A stretch of DNA of 64,000 nt from Pedobacter sp. AJM. Its GTDB lineage: Bacteria > Bacteroidota > Bacteroidia > Sphingobacteriales > Sphingobacteriaceae. The notes under the pieces are model-generated. The model had not been told where the DNA came from. It made no database searches and saw only the letters and a program-made list of their open reading frames with translations. Of the stretch, positions 19,605 through 28,129 are shown piece by piece (within the stretch, counting starts at the first letter, position 1; every line of letters begins with the position of its first letter). Position numbers and translations under genes: made by a program. The stretch is from assembly GCF_002197755.1 (NCBI RefSeq), contig NZ_NHOT01000003.1, positions 62,001-126,000 of the forward strand, in the 5' to 3' direction.

Positions 19605-19646
19605 CGCTAATTGATAGATGCATTAATGTGTAAATTAGGTGAATGT

Positions 19647-20183
19647 TTATCTGAATGAAATCAATTTTTCCTGCAACATTTTAACGGCGAGTTTCAGGTG
19701 TGTTTTCACAGAGTTGACCGATAAGCCCATTTCATTGGCGGCTTCTTTATATTTCTTATCTTCCAGATACACCAGTTGAAAAGCTTTCTGGCGTTGTGCA
19801 GGCAGATTTTCCAAAGCATGCTGAATCAGTTGTTCGTGCCCGTCATCTGCTGAAACTTCTTCGGCTGCAGCCAGATCGAGGGTATGGCTGTAATCATGCA
19901 GCCGCTGCTGATCCGTTTTTCTTTTTCTGATACACATGAGGCATTGGTTATGCACCGCCTTAAACAGATAAGCCTTCAGCGCCGTATTGACAGAAAGAAA
20001 CTGTGATTTTTCCCACATGGAGATGAAAAGGTTCTGCACCAGATCTTCCGCCTCCATTTCATTCTCGAGCATGAGGTATGCTTTTAAAGCCAGCGCCTTA
20101 TAATATTTTTTGAACACCAGTTCATAAGCCGATTGATTGCCATTTTGGAGGTCTTTTAATAAAATTTGGTCAGGAATCTCCAT
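19647..20183 (-). CDS. ECF sigma-70 factor of the SusC/D locus
   Basis: A 178-residue sigma factor of the Bacteroidota group that accompanies FecR. Region 2 includes Tyr-Glu-Leu-Val-Phe-Lys-Lys-Tyr-Tyr-Lys-Ala-Leu and Ala-Glu-Asp-Leu-Val-Gln-Asn-Leu-Phe. Region 4 carries the helix-turn-helix Tyr-Lys-Glu-Ala-Ala-Asn-Glu-Met-Gly-Leu-Ser-Val-Asn-Ser-Val-Lys-Thr-His-Leu. It should direct RNA polymerase to the operon that includes SusC, SusD and the FAD oxidoreductase once FecR releases it. It is the first gene of the minus-strand run. Confidence 0.95.
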   Translation of the reverse strand: MEIPDQILLKDLQNGNQSAYELVFKKYYKALALKAYLMLENEMEAEDLVQNLFISMWEKSQFLSVNTALKAYLFKAVHNQCLMCIRKRKTDQQRLHDYSHTLDLAAAEEVSADDGHEQLIQHALENLPAQRQKAFQLVYLEDKKYKEAANEMGLSVNSVKTHLKLAVKMLQEKLISFR

Positions 20184-20360
20184 TAATACAGATTAAAGCA
20201 GGGCTAAATATATACTTTGATCATGAAAATTACAACTACAGCATTAAGTTTATCCATCGCCTTTCAGGTGAGCAAAAGCAATGGCTGCCGGTTATACGCC
20301 ATATTTTTATATTTTAGCGGCAAGCAATACCTGCGCATGTACTGTAAGCAAAAACCCGAT

Positions 20361-20927
20361 ATGATTAAAATCCGCATACCAGATACCTTACCGGTTTTTA
20401 AAAGTTATTTACTGATCATCCCGCTGATGTGCGCCCTCGCCTGCCACGATACCTCAACCCAAAAAACAGCAACCAAAACGCCCGCGGAAAGCAGCATTCC
20501 GGATCGCATCAGGCCAGCGGAAAAAGCAGTTGAAGTGCCGAAAGCAATGCCTCAACCGGATACCATCAGAAATATGGAAACCACCAGGATGACTGAAGCG
20601 GCTTTTCAGAAGGCAACTGTTAGCCTTCGCGACAGCCTGTTGCGGGTATATGGAAACATCAGGGCTGATTACCGGATCTTCGGGTATGAACAACCCGATA
20701 CCAATTCCAGGAAACTTATATTTTTTTCTGTGTTTACCACGGATGTGGAGAAAAACCCATACCAATGCCCCTATGGTGCTTATTATGCCACATCGGATAT
20801 GCCACAAACCACCATCAAATATATCGGTGATGCCGGTAATTTTATCAAAGCCAACCTGATCCAGGCAGAAAAAGTAGAGACTTCGCTTTATATCCGGAAA
20901 GACTGGGTGGAATTTGAAAAGCAATAA
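20361..20927 (+). CDS. Small unknown lipoprotein-like protein
   Basis: From the ATG at 20361 the product has 188 residues, with a hydrophobic stretch ending Ala-Leu-Ala-Cys (Cys28), a plausible though not ideal lipobox, followed by a Thr/Lys/Pro-rich linker. The globular part (about 75-188) contains Phe-Gly-Tyr-Glu-Gln-Pro-Asp and Tyr-Gly-Ala-Tyr-Tyr-Ala-Thr and has no motif I recognise. The frame extends upstream to an ATG at 20217, but that would place 48 residues, including a second hydrophobic stretch and Cys-rich text, before the lipoprotein signal, so the later start is preferred. It is divergent from the sigma factor and convergent with the second SusD. Confidence 0.55.
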   Translation: MIKIRIPDTLPVFKSYLLIIPLMCALACHDTSTQKTATKTPAESSIPDRIRPAEKAVEVPKAMPQPDTIRNMETTRMTEAAFQKATVSLRDSLLRVYGNIRADYRIFGYEQPDTNSRKLIFFSVFTTDVEKNPYQCPYGAYYATSDMPQTTIKYIGDAGNFIKANLIQAEKVETSLYIRKDWVEFEKQ

Positions 20928-20986
20928 AAAGAAGAACAGCCAGGGAAAAGGACTGTCGCTCCTCGCGACCTGCTATTTTTAAAGAA

Positions 20987-21027
20987 GGTTAGTTACGGGC
21001 CATCCGGAGACGACCCATAAACTAACC
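20987..21027. terminator. Terminator hairpin between convergent genes
   Basis: GGTTAGTT (20987-20994) pairs with AACTAACC (21020-21027), and inner GGG/CCC pairs extend the stem. It lies just before the stop of the minus-strand SusD gene at 21036. A small GTCGC/GCGAC hairpin precedes it near 20954-20968. Either could terminate the convergent lipoprotein and SusD transcripts. Confidence 0.55.
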
Positions 21028-21035
21028 AATGTATG

Positions 21036-22661
21036 TTAATAACCAGGATTCTGTGTTAACACCGCATCCTTGTTCAGTTGAATTTCATTTAAAGGAATAG
21101 GCAATAGCAAAGCCTTTGACGTTAAACCTGTAATGGGTTTGACCGCATCATTTGCATTCAGACGGAGCGCCCGCTCTACCAGTGTGCCGGTTCTCATCAA
21201 CGTCATTCTCCTGTTTTCTTCTCCGATCAGCTCCCTGGCACGCTCGTCCAGGATAAAATCTTTGGTCATCTCCGCTGCCGTTACCTGTACAGCGTTTGCC
21301 CTTGTTCTCAGCACATTAATGCTGGCAGCGGCTTCTGTGGTTTTACCTTGCGCCACCTGTGCTTCAGCCAGCAGCAGATAAGTTTCGCCAAGGCGCATTA
21401 AAATAAAATCCTTCACCATGGCATAACCAAAGGTATCATTCGGATCGAATGCGCCCCATTTGGTGGTGCTCGGGCAAATGTTAATTAAAGTATCCGGACC
21501 GGTAAAAGGCACCTGTTTACCATACCTTGCGGCATAAATCGGATTAGGATCATTGTAATAGTATTTACGGCGGATGTTATACTGTGAATTGCGGATATCA
21601 TTGCCTTTATACAGGCGGTACAAAACCCAGTTGCTCAAACGTAAACGACCAATGGAACGGCCACCCAGGGAATCTGCCACGGTCATGCCGGCAATGTTGT
21701 AATAAGCTGCACCCCAAACCCGCCTTTGCTGCGGGCTGTCGGTAATACCACCCACTACGGAAGCCGGATTTTCCTGCTCCAATACCCAGATGGCTTCGGT
21801 ATTGCCCTGCGATCTTCTTTGATTACCATACTGAAACATATCAGCATAATAATCTCCGGGCTGGCTGGTTTTAACACCGTAGCGATTCCTGATCAGGCTA
21901 AACCTGCCACTGCTGATGATCGCCTGGGCCTGCTGCTCGGCTAAATCTGGTTTTCCAATTCTTAAATAAACCTCTGCTAAAAGCTGCATGGCCATAAATT
22001 TATTGGCCCTGCCATACATTTTACCTTTGGTATTGGTTTTTACAGATTCAATATCAGGAAGATTGGCCGCGGCAAACACTAAATCTGACACGATGAAATT
22101 ATTTACATCGGTGATGGGTGCGCGGACAAAATCGATTTTCGGACCGGATAAAGCATGTGTAATTAAAGGTACCCCTCCGAATAGTGTTGCCAGGTTATTA
22201 TAGGCATAAGCCCTGAAAAATTTAGCTTCGGCACTGATCTGGTTTTTGCCTCTCGCACTGATGGTGCTGGTGGCAGGGTTTTCAATCCCGTCTACAATGA
22301 TATTGGTTAAATTCACCATAATGTAGTTTCTGTTCCAGGTACGGGCCGCACCATTATCTGTAGGCGTTAACGTTTCATAATTGTAATAAGGAATTTCTAC
22401 GCCCTGCTGGTTATTGGTGGCATTGGCCACATCGGTTCCGACTTGCCACACACTCGGCCAACCCTGCTGATCGCTCCATGAAAAAATGGTGCTGGTATGG
22501 TTATATAATCCAATTAAGGATGCCTCAAAGCCCAATGAATCCGTAAGCGTTAATGGTGTATAGGCCGAAAATGGTTTCTCATCCAGGAAAGCTTTTTTAC
22601 AGGAGGAAAAGGCAAAAAACAATATGGATAAGGAAGTGAGTATGATGATATTTTTTTTCAT
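21036..22661 (-). CDS. Second SusD/RagB-family lipoprotein
   Basis: From the ATG at 22661 it has 541 residues, beginning Met-Lys-Lys-Asn and carrying a lipobox with Cys21 (Phe-Ser-Ser-Cys), then Lys-Lys-Ala-Phe-Leu-Asp-Glu-Lys-Pro. An ATG nine codons earlier (22688) is possible but would overlap the SusC gene and put extra residues before a complete signal, so the shorter form is preferred. The family features are present: Glu-Ala-Lys-Phe-Phe-Arg-Ala-Tyr-Ala-Tyr-Asn-Asn-Leu-Ala near residue 150, Tyr-Leu-Leu-Leu-Ala-Glu-Ala near 430, Asp-Glu-Arg-Ala-Arg-Glu-Leu-Ile-Gly-Glu-Glu near 475, and an Asn-Pro-Gly-Tyr end. It pairs with the SusC 10 bp upstream. Confidence 0.95.
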   Translation of the reverse strand: MKKNIIILTSLSILFFAFSSCKKAFLDEKPFSAYTPLTLTDSLGFEASLIGLYNHTSTIFSWSDQQGWPSVWQVGTDVANATNNQQGVEIPYYNYETLTPTDNGAARTWNRNYIMVNLTNIIVDGIENPATSTISARGKNQISAEAKFFRAYAYNNLATLFGGVPLITHALSGPKIDFVRAPITDVNNFIVSDLVFAAANLPDIESVKTNTKGKMYGRANKFMAMQLLAEVYLRIGKPDLAEQQAQAIISSGRFSLIRNRYGVKTSQPGDYYADMFQYGNQRRSQGNTEAIWVLEQENPASVVGGITDSPQQRRVWGAAYYNIAGMTVADSLGGRSIGRLRLSNWVLYRLYKGNDIRNSQYNIRRKYYYNDPNPIYAARYGKQVPFTGPDTLINICPSTTKWGAFDPNDTFGYAMVKDFILMRLGETYLLLAEAQVAQGKTTEAAASINVLRTRANAVQVTAAEMTKDFILDERARELIGEENRRMTLMRTGTLVERALRLNANDAVKPITGLTSKALLLPIPLNEIQLNKDAVLTQNPGY

Positions 22662-22671
22662 GATGATAAGA

Positions 22672-25600
22672 TTAACGTAGTGAAACATTTAAACCTAAAA
22701 CAAATGTCCGGGTAACCGGATAGTTGTTGGTCCAGTCAGCAGCGAATGCCTGTTGGTTGGCATTTGAATTACCAGTACCCCGGCCATATGTGGTTTGCTC
22801 AGGGTCCCAGCCTATCCAGTTGGTAAATGTAGCCAGGTTACGGCCGCTGGCATAAATGGTTAAACTACCCAGGTGCAGTTTATCAAGCAGGCGTTGGGCA
22901 AATACATAACTCAGGGTAACATCCTTAATTCGGGTATAACTGGCATCAGAGGCATACCCGTATCCTAAGGTATTGTTATAGGATAAGGCCGGGCGGGTTT
23001 GACTTTGGTTTTCCGGCGTCCAGTAGCCCACTTCTGCCGGTGTGTTTCTCCGGCCTGTTTCATCCCCGTAGGTTAGGTCAGGATTATTCCTGGTCATGCC
23101 CTGTGCTGTTTGGATAAACACACTTAAATTGATGTTTTTATAATGAAAAGTATTGGTAATACCTCCGGTCCATTTTGGAGCCGTTTGTCCTAAAATCGTT
23201 CTGTCGTCAGCCGTAATTTTACCATCACCATTTAAATCCGCGAATTTTAAGCTGCCGGGTTTAGCTGTCGGATCCTGTTTAGACACATCTTCACCCGTTT
23301 GCCAGACACCCGTCATTTTGTAATCGTACACCACATTAATAGGTTGACCAATGAACCACCTGTTTCCTAAATCGTCCTTTCCATCGCCATATAAATCGTT
23401 GATTTTATTCTTGTTGGTGGCAAAAACAACCATGGTTTCCCAACGGAAATTCTTTCCGGCAAAATTTTGAGTATTCAGGGTCAGCTCTAAACCGTTGTTC
23501 GTGGTTTTACCGATATTTTCCAGCACCCTTGAATACCCTGTAATGATGGGAAGGCTCCTGTTTAATAATAAGCCACTCGTTTTATTCTGATATGCCTCTA
23601 CACTACCTGTAATTCTGTTATTAAAGAGACCAAAATCTAAACCAACATTGGCTGTTTTAGTGGTTTCCCACTGCAATAATATATTGCCCAGGTTATTTGG
23701 AATGACACCAATGGTACTGATACCGTTAAATGGCGAGCGTACAGACCCTTCAGTGGTGATGGTATTGTAAACACCAACGGCCTCATTACCTGTTTTACCA
23801 TAGGAAAGCCTTAACTTTAGGTTACTGATGGCTTTGATGTCTTTCATGAAGCTTTCGTTAATGACGTTCCATCCCAGTGCTGCTGATGGGAAAACACCAT
23901 ACTTGGTGGTATTGACGCCAAATACCGATGAACCATCTCTCCTGGCTGTTAAGGTTAAGAGGTAGCGGCTGTTGTAAGAATAAAATAAACGGCCCATTTG
24001 CGAGTTTAATCCATACCGATCACGGTATGAGCCACTGGTTTGCGTTGCTCCGGCACCAATATTATCAAGCCCCAGCTCATCATTGATAAAACCCACTGCA
24101 CCGGCAGTGGTCGAATTGTATTTGCGTTCCTGCGCACTGTACAATGCTGTAAAATCAACATGATGTTTTTTAATATCCTTTGAATAGGTCAGGATGTTCT
24201 CGATGGTGTAACTGTTGGTCGATGCATTGAAACTACTGGCCGTACCATTATTATCATTGGCTAAACGACCAACATAACTGCCACGTCTTTCAGGAAAATA
24301 GGTATAACCTGCATTTAACCGGAACTTTAATCCGGTTAATACCCCCGGAAACTTGATCTCTGCATAACCATTTCCATTGATATTGGTGGTTCTGCTGATC
24401 TGTGTAGTTTTTAAACCCAACAACGGATTGGTATACAATAGTTCAGGCTCCATTGGAAAAATCTTGTAAGTACCATTGGCATTATACTCCTGTCCGTAAG
24501 GACTCATGGCTGTAGCCAGCAGCAGATTGGCCCTGCCGCCATCAAAATTATTGCTGGTTAAAAATAAGGATGTACCAACCGTTAAAAAACTGGTCACATT
24601 TAAATCTAAATTGGAGCGTAAACCGATGCGGTTAAACTGGTAACCTTTAATTACACCTTGCTGGTCAAGATAATCTCCTGAAATAAAATACTTCACATCA
24701 GGTGTTCCGCCTGAAATACTGACGTTATGATCCTGAATCACCCCCTGCTGGGTCGCTTCATCCACCCAGTCGGTTGTGGTACCGGCATTATAGGCTGCTA
24801 ATTCGCCGAGGTTTGGAACGGGCCGCGTTTGGGTCTGATTGGTTTGTTTAAGGAAGTCGGCATATTTCTGTACGTATTCTGCCCCACTTCGAGGTTCCAG
24901 AATATGCGCAATGTTATCGATACCAGCATATCCATTGTAACGGATGACCGGTTTACCCGTGGTTCCCCTTTTTGTGGTGATTAAAATAACACCGTTTGAA
25001 CCGTTCGTACCATAAATGGCCGTGGCACTGGCATCTTTCAGGATCTCTACTGATGCAATATCATTCGGGTTGATGTCATTTAAAGAACCGCCTGTTTTGG
25101 TTAAAGGCACACCATCCACCACCACGTAAGGACTGGTTCCGGCAGTGATAGAGTTTTGTCCCCTCACCAGCGCAGTAGGCTGACTGCCCGGAACAGATGA
25201 AGATGAAGTAATGTTAACACCGGCTACAGCACCCTGAATAGACTGCAGGATGTTGGTTACCGGAAGCTGCGACAATCTGGATTTCGGTACAGATACCACC
25301 GAACCGGTTACATCAGATCTTTTCTGTGTACCATAGCCCACTACCACCACCTCGTTAAGTGTTTTATCAGATTCTTCTGTTAATGAAAAATTAAGTTGAG
25401 TCTGGTTGTCTAACACAACAGTTTTTGGCGCGTAACCAACAAAGCTAACCACTAAAGTTTCTCCTTTAAGGGCTGCAATTTTATATCGCCCGTTTCCATC
25501 TGATATGGCCACCTTAGCTGTTTTTTCATTTTTAATGGTTGCACCGGGAATGGGCATACCTTTTACATCCAGGATGACACCTGAAATTTCTGTATTACTG

Positions 25601-25701
25601 TTTTGCGCATACAAGCTATTGCCATTGATACTTAAAAAAAGAAGTATAGACAATAGCACAGCAATACATCTTGAAGGGATTAGTAATTTTTTTTGCATCA
25701 T
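22672..25701 (-). CDS. Second SusC/RagA-family TonB-dependent transporter, without STN domain
   Basis: A 1009-residue transporter with a signal peptide (about 1-33), a carboxypeptidase-like regulatory domain (about 38-115), the Leu-Asn-Glu-Val-Val-Val-Val-Gly-Tyr-Gly junction, a plug and a barrel. Unlike the transporter at 15089 it lacks an STN domain, so it should not signal through FecR, and no sigma/anti-sigma pair is nearby. Its last residues are Asn-Val-Ser-Leu-Arg, so it lacks the usual terminal aromatic residue recognised by the barrel-assembly machinery; the signal may be internal or weaker. No hydrolase or other enzyme adjoins the pair, so the ligand is unknown. A palindrome and a leader hairpin upstream may govern expression. 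Confidence 0.95.
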   Translation of the reverse strand: MMQKKLLIPSRCIAVLLSILLFLSINGNSLYAQNSNTEISGVILDVKGMPIPGATIKNEKTAKVAISDGNGRYKIAALKGETLVVSFVGYAPKTVVLDNQTQLNFSLTEESDKTLNEVVVVGYGTQKRSDVTGSVVSVPKSRLSQLPVTNILQSIQGAVAGVNITSSSSVPGSQPTALVRGQNSITAGTSPYVVVDGVPLTKTGGSLNDINPNDIASVEILKDASATAIYGTNGSNGVILITTKRGTTGKPVIRYNGYAGIDNIAHILEPRSGAEYVQKYADFLKQTNQTQTRPVPNLGELAAYNAGTTTDWVDEATQQGVIQDHNVSISGGTPDVKYFISGDYLDQQGVIKGYQFNRIGLRSNLDLNVTSFLTVGTSLFLTSNNFDGGRANLLLATAMSPYGQEYNANGTYKIFPMEPELLYTNPLLGLKTTQISRTTNINGNGYAEIKFPGVLTGLKFRLNAGYTYFPERRGSYVGRLANDNNGTASSFNASTNSYTIENILTYSKDIKKHHVDFTALYSAQERKYNSTTAGAVGFINDELGLDNIGAGATQTSGSYRDRYGLNSQMGRLFYSYNSRYLLTLTARRDGSSVFGVNTTKYGVFPSAALGWNVINESFMKDIKAISNLKLRLSYGKTGNEAVGVYNTITTEGSVRSPFNGISTIGVIPNNLGNILLQWETTKTANVGLDFGLFNNRITGSVEAYQNKTSGLLLNRSLPIITGYSRVLENIGKTTNNGLELTLNTQNFAGKNFRWETMVVFATNKNKINDLYGDGKDDLGNRWFIGQPINVVYDYKMTGVWQTGEDVSKQDPTAKPGSLKFADLNGDGKITADDRTILGQTAPKWTGGITNTFHYKNINLSVFIQTAQGMTRNNPDLTYGDETGRRNTPAEVGYWTPENQSQTRPALSYNNTLGYGYASDASYTRIKDVTLSYVFAQRLLDKLHLGSLTIYASGRNLATFTNWIGWDPEQTTYGRGTGNSNANQQAFAADWTNNYPVTRTFVLGLNVSLR

Positions 25702-25754
25702 AAATTTGGTTAGTTTTTTTGGAATGAATCGATATTGAAACCGACTTTCGTTTC

Positions 25755-25772
25755 ACCTGTTATTAAACAGGT
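25755..25772 (-). promoter_or_regulatory. Leader hairpin upstream of the second SusC gene
   Basis: ACCTGTT at 25755-25761 pairs with AACAGGT at 25766-25772 around a 4-nt loop, about 54-71 bases before the SusC start. In the transcript it would form a 7-bp hairpin in the untranslated leader. Role unknown. Confidence 0.3.
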
Positions 25773-25832
25773 ATTTTTTCAGGCAACGGAGGCCATGATT
25801 AGAGCTAGTAGTTCTTTGTCATAATATGTATA

Positions 25833-25847
25833 TTTGGTTATACCAAA
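25833..25847. promoter_or_regulatory. Palindrome TTTGGT-TAT-ACCAAA, candidate operator
   Basis: A perfect 6-bp inverted repeat with a 3-bp spacer lies about 130 bp upstream of the SusC start. The compact symmetric shape suits a dimeric repressor or activator of the LacI or GntR type. ATTGC/GCAAT arms also flank 25859-25883. The regulator is not encoded nearby. The rest of 25702-26141 is A+T rich and I see no gene in it. Confidence 0.35.
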
Positions 25848-26113
25848 GTAACTATAAATATTGCACATAATATGGGGGCAATATGATATTTAAAGGGGGG
25901 TAAATTTATATTTTAAGCACGAATAAACGCACCTGAGCCATTATATCTCATTTTAATCACTTACAAGCCTGCAGAAGAACAGCTGTTAGAGATAAGCACT
26001 GTAAAATCCACGTTATGATAGCATTGAAGTTTCAGTTCAGCAGCTCCCTGCCCAACTTAAAGCGGAATGTTTCTAAACTACAATCCGTATCTGCCAAATC
26101 ATCAGAATTATTT

Positions 26114-26121
26114 TAGTTTTG
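26114..26121 (+). promoter_or_regulatory. -7 promoter element of the CDGSH gene
   Basis: TAGTTTTG is an exact match to the Bacteroidota -7 element TAnnTTTG; CTG at 26091-26093 is a near-match -33 at the right distance. Transcription would begin near 26128. That excludes the in-frame ATG at 26067 and supports translation from 26142. Confidence 0.6.
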
Positions 26122-26141
26122 CCGCATACAAACAAAACATC

Positions 26142-26366
26142 ATGTCTAAAACAAAACTTACCATTAACAACAACGGATCAGTAAAAATTGAGGGAGATTT
26201 CGAAATTGTAGATAAAAACGGCAATGCTTATGGCTTACAGGGTAGAGAAGTTCTGTCTATTTGCCGTTGCGGTCTATCGCAGAATAAACCATTTTGCGAT
26301 GGTGCACATAAAGGACATTTCGAACATGAAGCCATCGCTTTTGATCTGCCTCCAAAAAAAGCATAA
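26142..26366 (+). CDS. CDGSH-type iron-sulfur protein
   Basis: A 74-residue single-domain protein with the complete CDGSH motif: Cys-Arg-Cys-Gly-Leu-Ser, then Lys-Pro-Phe-Cys-Asp-Gly-Ala-His. This gives the Cys3-His1 ligands of a 2Fe-2S cluster. Such mitoNEET-like small proteins transfer electrons or clusters and are redox- and pH-sensitive; the bacterial role is not settled. An upstream in-frame ATG at 26067 is unlikely because the promoter lies between the two. Followed within ten bases by a terminator, so monocistronic. Confidence 0.9.
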   Translation: MSKTKLTINNNGSVKIEGDFEIVDKNGNAYGLQGREVLSICRCGLSQNKPFCDGAHKGHFEHEAIAFDLPPKKA

Positions 26367-26375
26367 CATGAAATT

Positions 26376-26408
26376 AAAGCCTTGCAGAGCTGCAGGGCTT
26401 TTTTTTTG
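26376..26408 (+). terminator. Rho-independent terminator of the CDGSH gene
   Basis: AAAGCC plus TGCAG pairs with CTGCA plus GGCTTT (26376-26400, one G.T wobble), followed by an uninterrupted T run to 26407. Confidence 0.8.
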
Positions 26409-26568
26409 GCGATTGGTATTTAAAAGTTTTAGTCAGCAGCTCAAATACTTACGGGGTGCAAAAAATTTATTTGGCTGTACAACTTATCATTTAGACAATC
26501 AGAGATCATTTTTTTACAAAACGAAAAATAGACAGACAATTACGATCAGTTTATTTTATTTAGCCTTA

Positions 26569-27927
26569 TTATTTCCCGATACAAAACTTCGTAAAAATAT
26601 TCTCCAGCAAATCATCAGTGGTAACCGTTCCGGTGATTTCGCCCAGGTAATGTAAAGCCTGTTTGATATCCATCGCCAGGAAATCAGAAGTTACCGGGTT
26701 ATCTACATTATCCAGTACCCGCTGTAAGGCATTTTCAGTTTGTTTAAGTGCTTCCACATGGCGGATATTGGTCACCAACGTTTCACTTGTATTAATATGA
26801 TGCAGATTCACCTGTTCCAGTAAGGTGGTTTTCAATTCATCTATGCCAACCTTTTCTTTCGCTGATAAGAAAACAACATCTAAAGCCTCGAAAGCCTTGC
26901 GTTGTTCGGAAGAAATCAGATCTGCCTTGTTGAGTAAAATGAGATAAGGAATTTCAAGTTGCTTTAAGCCCCTTACCTGCTCTTCAATTTCGGCAGTGGT
27001 TTGTGCCACATCAGCCATATAAATGATCAGCTTGGCCTGTTTCATTTTTTCAAGCGTCCGCTCTACCCCAAGGGCCTCAATAATATCGGCAGTATCGCGG
27101 ATACCCGCAGTATCGATAAAGCGAAACACCACGCCACCGATAGTAAGCTCATCCTCAATGGTATCACGGGTGGTTCCGGCGATATCAGAAACAATTGCCC
27201 GCTCTTCATTCAATAAGGCATTTAAAAGAGTCGATTTGCCTACATTCGGTTTTCCCGCAATCACAATCGGAACACCATTTTTAATGACGTTTCCCATTTC
27301 GAATGAAGAAATTAATCTGCGCAGCACATGGTTGATTTTGTTCACTAAATTCGTAAGCTGTTCGCGGTTGGCAAATTCGACATCCTCTTCTGCAAAATCC
27401 AGCTCCAGTTCAATCATCGAAGCAAAATGGATCAGCTGCTCTCTTAAAGCTTTGAGTTCATTTGCAAAGCCACCACGCATCTGCTGCATGGCTACATCGT
27501 GTGATGCCTTGGAATTGGAAGCAATTAAATCGGCCACTGCTTCTGCCTGACTTAAATCAAATGCCCCATTTAAAAATGCCCTTAAGGTAAATTCGCCAGG
27601 CTTTGCTGCACGTGCACCCTTGCTGATCAGCAGGTTAATAATCTGCTGAATGATATAATTTGACCCATGACAGGAAATCTCCACCACATGCTCTTTGGTG
27701 TATGATTTGGGGGCAACAAATAACCCTGCAACTACCTCATCTATAATATGATTACCATCTTTAATTAATCCAAAATGTAAGGTATGAGAAGCTTGCTTTG
27801 CTAAATCCTTCCCTGCAAAGACCTCGTTGGTCAACGAAATGGCATCCGGGCCTGACAGGCGGATTACGCCAATAGCGCCAGACCCTGAAGGGGTAGATAA
27901 AGCAATGATGGTATCCTGATCGTTCAT
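26569..27927 (-). CDS. mnmE: tRNA uridine-5-carboxymethylaminomethyl modification GTPase MnmE
   Basis: A 452-residue protein starting Met-Asn-Asp-Gln-Asp-Thr-Ile-Ile-Ala at 27927. An ATG 23 codons earlier (27996) would add a tail not seen in the family. Domains: N-terminal tetrahydrofolate-binding domain (about 1-118), helical domain, and an inserted Ras-like G domain from about 215. The latter has P-loop Gly-Lys-Pro-Asn-Val-Gly-Lys-Ser-Thr, Asp-Ile-Ala-Gly-Thr-Thr-Arg-Asp, Asp-Thr-Ala-Gly-Ile-Arg and Asn-Lys-Ala-Asp. The C-terminal Cys-Ile-Gly-Lys is the invariant catalytic motif. With MnmG it installs the cmnm5U34 modification in tRNA wobble positions. MnmG is not in the window. Confidence 0.98.
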   Translation of the reverse strand: MNDQDTIIALSTPSGSGAIGVIRLSGPDAISLTNEVFAGKDLAKQASHTLHFGLIKDGNHIIDEVVAGLFVAPKSYTKEHVVEISCHGSNYIIQQIINLLISKGARAAKPGEFTLRAFLNGAFDLSQAEAVADLIASNSKASHDVAMQQMRGGFANELKALREQLIHFASMIELELDFAEEDVEFANREQLTNLVNKINHVLRRLISSFEMGNVIKNGVPIVIAGKPNVGKSTLLNALLNEERAIVSDIAGTTRDTIEDELTIGGVVFRFIDTAGIRDTADIIEALGVERTLEKMKQAKLIIYMADVAQTTAEIEEQVRGLKQLEIPYLILLNKADLISSEQRKAFEALDVVFLSAKEKVGIDELKTTLLEQVNLHHINTSETLVTNIRHVEALKQTENALQRVLDNVDNPVTSDFLAMDIKQALHYLGEITGTVTTDDLLENIFTKFCIGK

Positions 27928-28129
27928 GTTCAATTTAAAAAATGTAAAATTAAGGCTTATTAACGGCTTTATCGTTTTCGAGAAGTAATTTTTCACAAGG
28001 AAAAACTGTAAAGGTATAAATGCTAGATAAAACTTAAGTGCCTAACCTAGCTCACCCTCTGCCCCACTTTTCCATTAATAAAACATTTTCTACAGGTGCG
28101 TGTTTACACATCAATCAGATAAACCGTAT

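Noticed and set aside
20217..20360. Upstream start of the small lipoprotein gene
   Set aside because: It would place 48 extra residues before a hydrophobic stretch and candidate lipobox; the ATG at 20361 gives a normal export signal.
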